Source: DASPKW01 sp038244055
GTDB lineage: Bacteria; Planctomycetota; Phycisphaerae; Tepidisphaerales; Tepidisphaeraceae
Reading direction: 5' to 3'
DNA: 6,938 nucleotides
Assembly: GCA_038244055.1 (NCBI GenBank)
Contig: JBBRTW010000398.1
Span: 1 to 6,938, forward strand
The translations under genes were made by a program, and so were the position numbers. The stretch's first letter is position 1. The number at the start of each line of letters is the position of its first letter. Below the pieces are notes generated by a model, which saw only the letters and a list, made by a program, of their open reading frames with translations, was not told the DNA's origin and did not search any database. Below are positions 6,099-6,938 of the stretch, in pieces.

Positions 6099-6341
6099 TT
6101 ACCCATAAAACTCCTCGTCGCTCACGCCATCGGCCGCCGTGAGGAACAATCTTTCGCGGCAACCTCGGACATAACGTTGATGGACTTCTTTGGAATGTGT
6201 CGGGATCGGATAGGAGTATTTTCCACCTTGCACTATACGAAAGAACATTGTGTGCGATCCCTTGCCTCGATTGGACTCCTCCCAGCATCCATAACGGGAA
6301 AGGATTTGCCGGAGCTCTCGCAGTTTCAGGCTCTTATCCAC
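6099..6341 (-). CDS. hicA: HicA-family toxin, putative mRNA interferase (80 aa)
   Basis: HicA toxins are small double-stranded-RNA-binding-fold proteins that cleave mRNA and arrest growth until neutralised by HicB. The product begins MDKSLKLRELRQILSRYG, the usual first helix, then has RGKGSHTMFF (residues 25-34), in which His30 of the G-S-H signature is the catalytic residue. KYSYPIPTHSKEV (41-53) matches the conserved strand and turn. The C-terminus (TAADGVSDEEFYG) is like that of a longer HicA subgroup. No ATG fits. I chose the GTG at 6341 because the family's first helix begins there and AAGGTAG lies about 10 bases upstream. The frame is open to an ATG at 6578, but that part is antisense to the HicB-like gene. 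The gene faces away from its presumed antitoxin, which is unusual. Confidence 0.72.
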   Translation of the reverse strand: MDKSLKLRELRQILSRYGCWEESNRGKGSHTMFFRIVQGGKYSYPIPTHSKEVHQRYVRGCRERLFLTAADGVSDEEFYG

Positions 6342-6381
6342 GTCTGAGAATCTACCTTTAAACCTTTCTTCCCAAAAGCGC

Positions 6382-6409
6382 CTGACATAGAATACACCGC
6401 TGCTAAAAT
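6382..6409 (+). promoter_or_regulatory. Candidate extended -10 sigma-70 promoter for the HicB-like gene
   Basis: CTGACA (6382-6387, 5/6 match) and TAAAAT (6404-6409, 5/6 match) are 16 bp apart, and TG at 6401-6402 makes an extended -10. Transcription should start near 6416, only some 16 bases before the ATG at 6432 and just at the GGAG. This is the best promoter match in the window. AAGCGC (6376-6381) and GCGCTT (6420-6425) are inverted around it and could be operator half-sites. Confidence 0.55.
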
Positions 6410-6431
6410 TAGAAATGGAGCGCTTGCTGAA

Positions 6432-6779
6432 ATGAAGCACCTTCGCATCCCACTCCGCATCGTGTTCTACCGCGAGGACGGTGAATGGGTGGCTCATTGC
6501 CTTGAATTCGACCTGATGGGAAGCGGCGCGGACAAGGTCGCGGCTTTCGAGCAGTTGAACGAAGCTATATCCCTTCAAGTTGCCGTCAGCCTGGAAGGAA
6601 ATAACGCGGCCAACCTCTTCCGCCCCGCCATGGGGAAATATTTTGAAATGTTCTCCGCCGGCCTCGATGTCGTCGTGGGTGAGTTAAGCGTCGAAACGGG
6701 ACAATCAATCAAAATCGACCGGACAGAGGCGCGCGAATATTCCGGCGAAGGGTCGGAATCCGATTTGGTCCGGGTTTGA
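6432..6779 (+). CDS. hicB: HicB-like antitoxin (115 aa)
   Basis: HicB neutralises HicA by direct binding through a degenerate RNase H-like domain. The N-terminus IPLRIVFYREDGEWVAHCLE (residues 6-25) followed by FDLMGSGADKVAAFEQLNEAI (26-46) has the HicB layout: strand, 'x-E-D-G-x-W-x-A-x-C-x-E', a turn with G-x-G, then a helix. Canonical HicB proteins often add a ribbon-helix-helix or helix-turn-helix DNA-binding part at the C-terminus. Here residues 60-115 (FRPAMGKYFEMFSAG and an acidic tail) show no such motif. GGAG at 6417-6420 lies 11 bases before the ATG. A six-codon frame (MERLLK) starts at 6415 and stops at TGA overlapping this ATG. The gene is on the opposite strand to hicA, head to head across 90 bp. 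Confidence 0.68.
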   Translation: MKHLRIPLRIVFYREDGEWVAHCLEFDLMGSGADKVAAFEQLNEAISLQVAVSLEGNNAANLFRPAMGKYFEMFSAGLDVVVGELSVETGQSIKIDRTEAREYSGEGSESDLVRV

Positions 6780-6801
6780 ATCCAGAGCACAAACCTTCAA
6801 C

Positions 6802-6814
6802 GTAATTGTTTACC
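6802..6814 (+). mobile_element. Possible left end of an IS66-type element
   Basis: GTAATTGTTTACC begins at 6802, 58 bp before the transposase-like start codon. IS66-family ends commonly start with GTAA, and the family makes 8-bp target duplications, so CCTTCAAC (6794-6801) would be the duplicated target. The 12-mer GTAATTGTTTAC is nearly self-complementary, so chance cannot be excluded. The other end lies outside the window. Confidence 0.25.
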
Positions 6815-6859
6815 GCCTCTCCCGCACCTTTTCCATCGGGCGGCGTAGATACTCCTGGC

Positions 6860-6938
6860 ATGGAGGCCGATCCCACCCATTTCCCGTCGCCCATTTGTCC
6901 TGGTTGTGCCCGGCGTGATCGCCGGATCGCCGAATTAG
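6860..6938 (+). CDS. Start of a probable IS66-family transposase, cut by window edge
   Basis: From the ATG at 6860 the frame stays open to the last base (26 full codons). The product has a short lead, then CPGCARRDRRIAEL (residues 13-26). This pattern, CxxC followed by a charged run opening into a heptad 'RIAELE' coiled coil, is typical of the N-terminus of IS66-type transposases in GC-rich bacteria. No Shine-Dalgarno is evident. The catalytic domain would lie to the right. Another protein with a CxxC plus coiled-coil start is possible, so the call rests on a short stretch. Confidence 0.45.
   Translation, partial: MEADPTHFPSPICPGCARRDRRIAEL

Noticed and set aside
6025..6288. 87-residue minus-strand frame overlapping hicA and the SMI1 gene
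   Set aside because: No domain or ribosome binding site, and hicA in another frame carries clear family motifs.
6342..6578. Long N-terminal extension of HicA to an ATG at 6578
   Set aside because: It is antisense to the HicB-like gene and spacer and does not look like protein; the HicA fold begins at the GTG at 6341.

Overview
The window is GC-rich and densely coded. It looks like chromosomal DNA from a Planctomycetota-type bacterium, possibly Phycisphaerae. This is inferred from the style of the flagellar, LOG, ROK and HicA/HicB proteins, the zinc-ribbon membrane protein, a B. subtilis-like SdhB and the poor Shine-Dalgarno sequences of several genes. No rRNA, tRNA or CRISPR array is visible, so the assignment stays tentative.

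Layout. (1) 1-998, minus strand: the N-terminal 258 codons of a flagellar cap protein (FliD), preceded at 23 bp by a small unrecognised gene. (2) 999-1225: a divergent spacer with a 10-bp direct repeat and a hairpin. (3) 1226-2068, plus strand: a LOG/TIGR00730-type nucleotide phosphoribohydrolase. (4) 2125-5455, minus strand: a ROK-family sugar kinase, then an iron-sulfur subunit of succinate dehydrogenase (SdhB) with no sdhA or sdhC beside it, then a four-helix membrane protein with an N-terminal zinc ribbon. The ROK-sdhB gap holds heptanucleotide tandem repeats that run into the ROK stop codon. (5) 5583-6938: an accessory patch, visibly more AT-rich in its left half. It holds a SMI1/KNR4-family protein and a HicA toxin, both on the minus strand, then a HicB-like antitoxin on the plus strand, and at the right edge the first 26 codons of a probable IS66-type transposase.

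How the genes relate. The left part is housekeeping: motility, nucleotide salvage, sugar phosphorylation and respiration. These genes show no strong functional link beyond sharing strands. The right part is the more unusual. HicA and HicB normally lie in one co-directional operon. Here they are head to head across 90 bp, with a good sigma-70-like promoter reading towards hicB. A SMI1/KNR4 gene of the type often seen as toxin immunity lies directly downstream of hicA. With a transposase beginning beside it, this looks like a small rearranged toxin-antitoxin module at the edge of a mobile region. It is the best candidate here for something not yet described.
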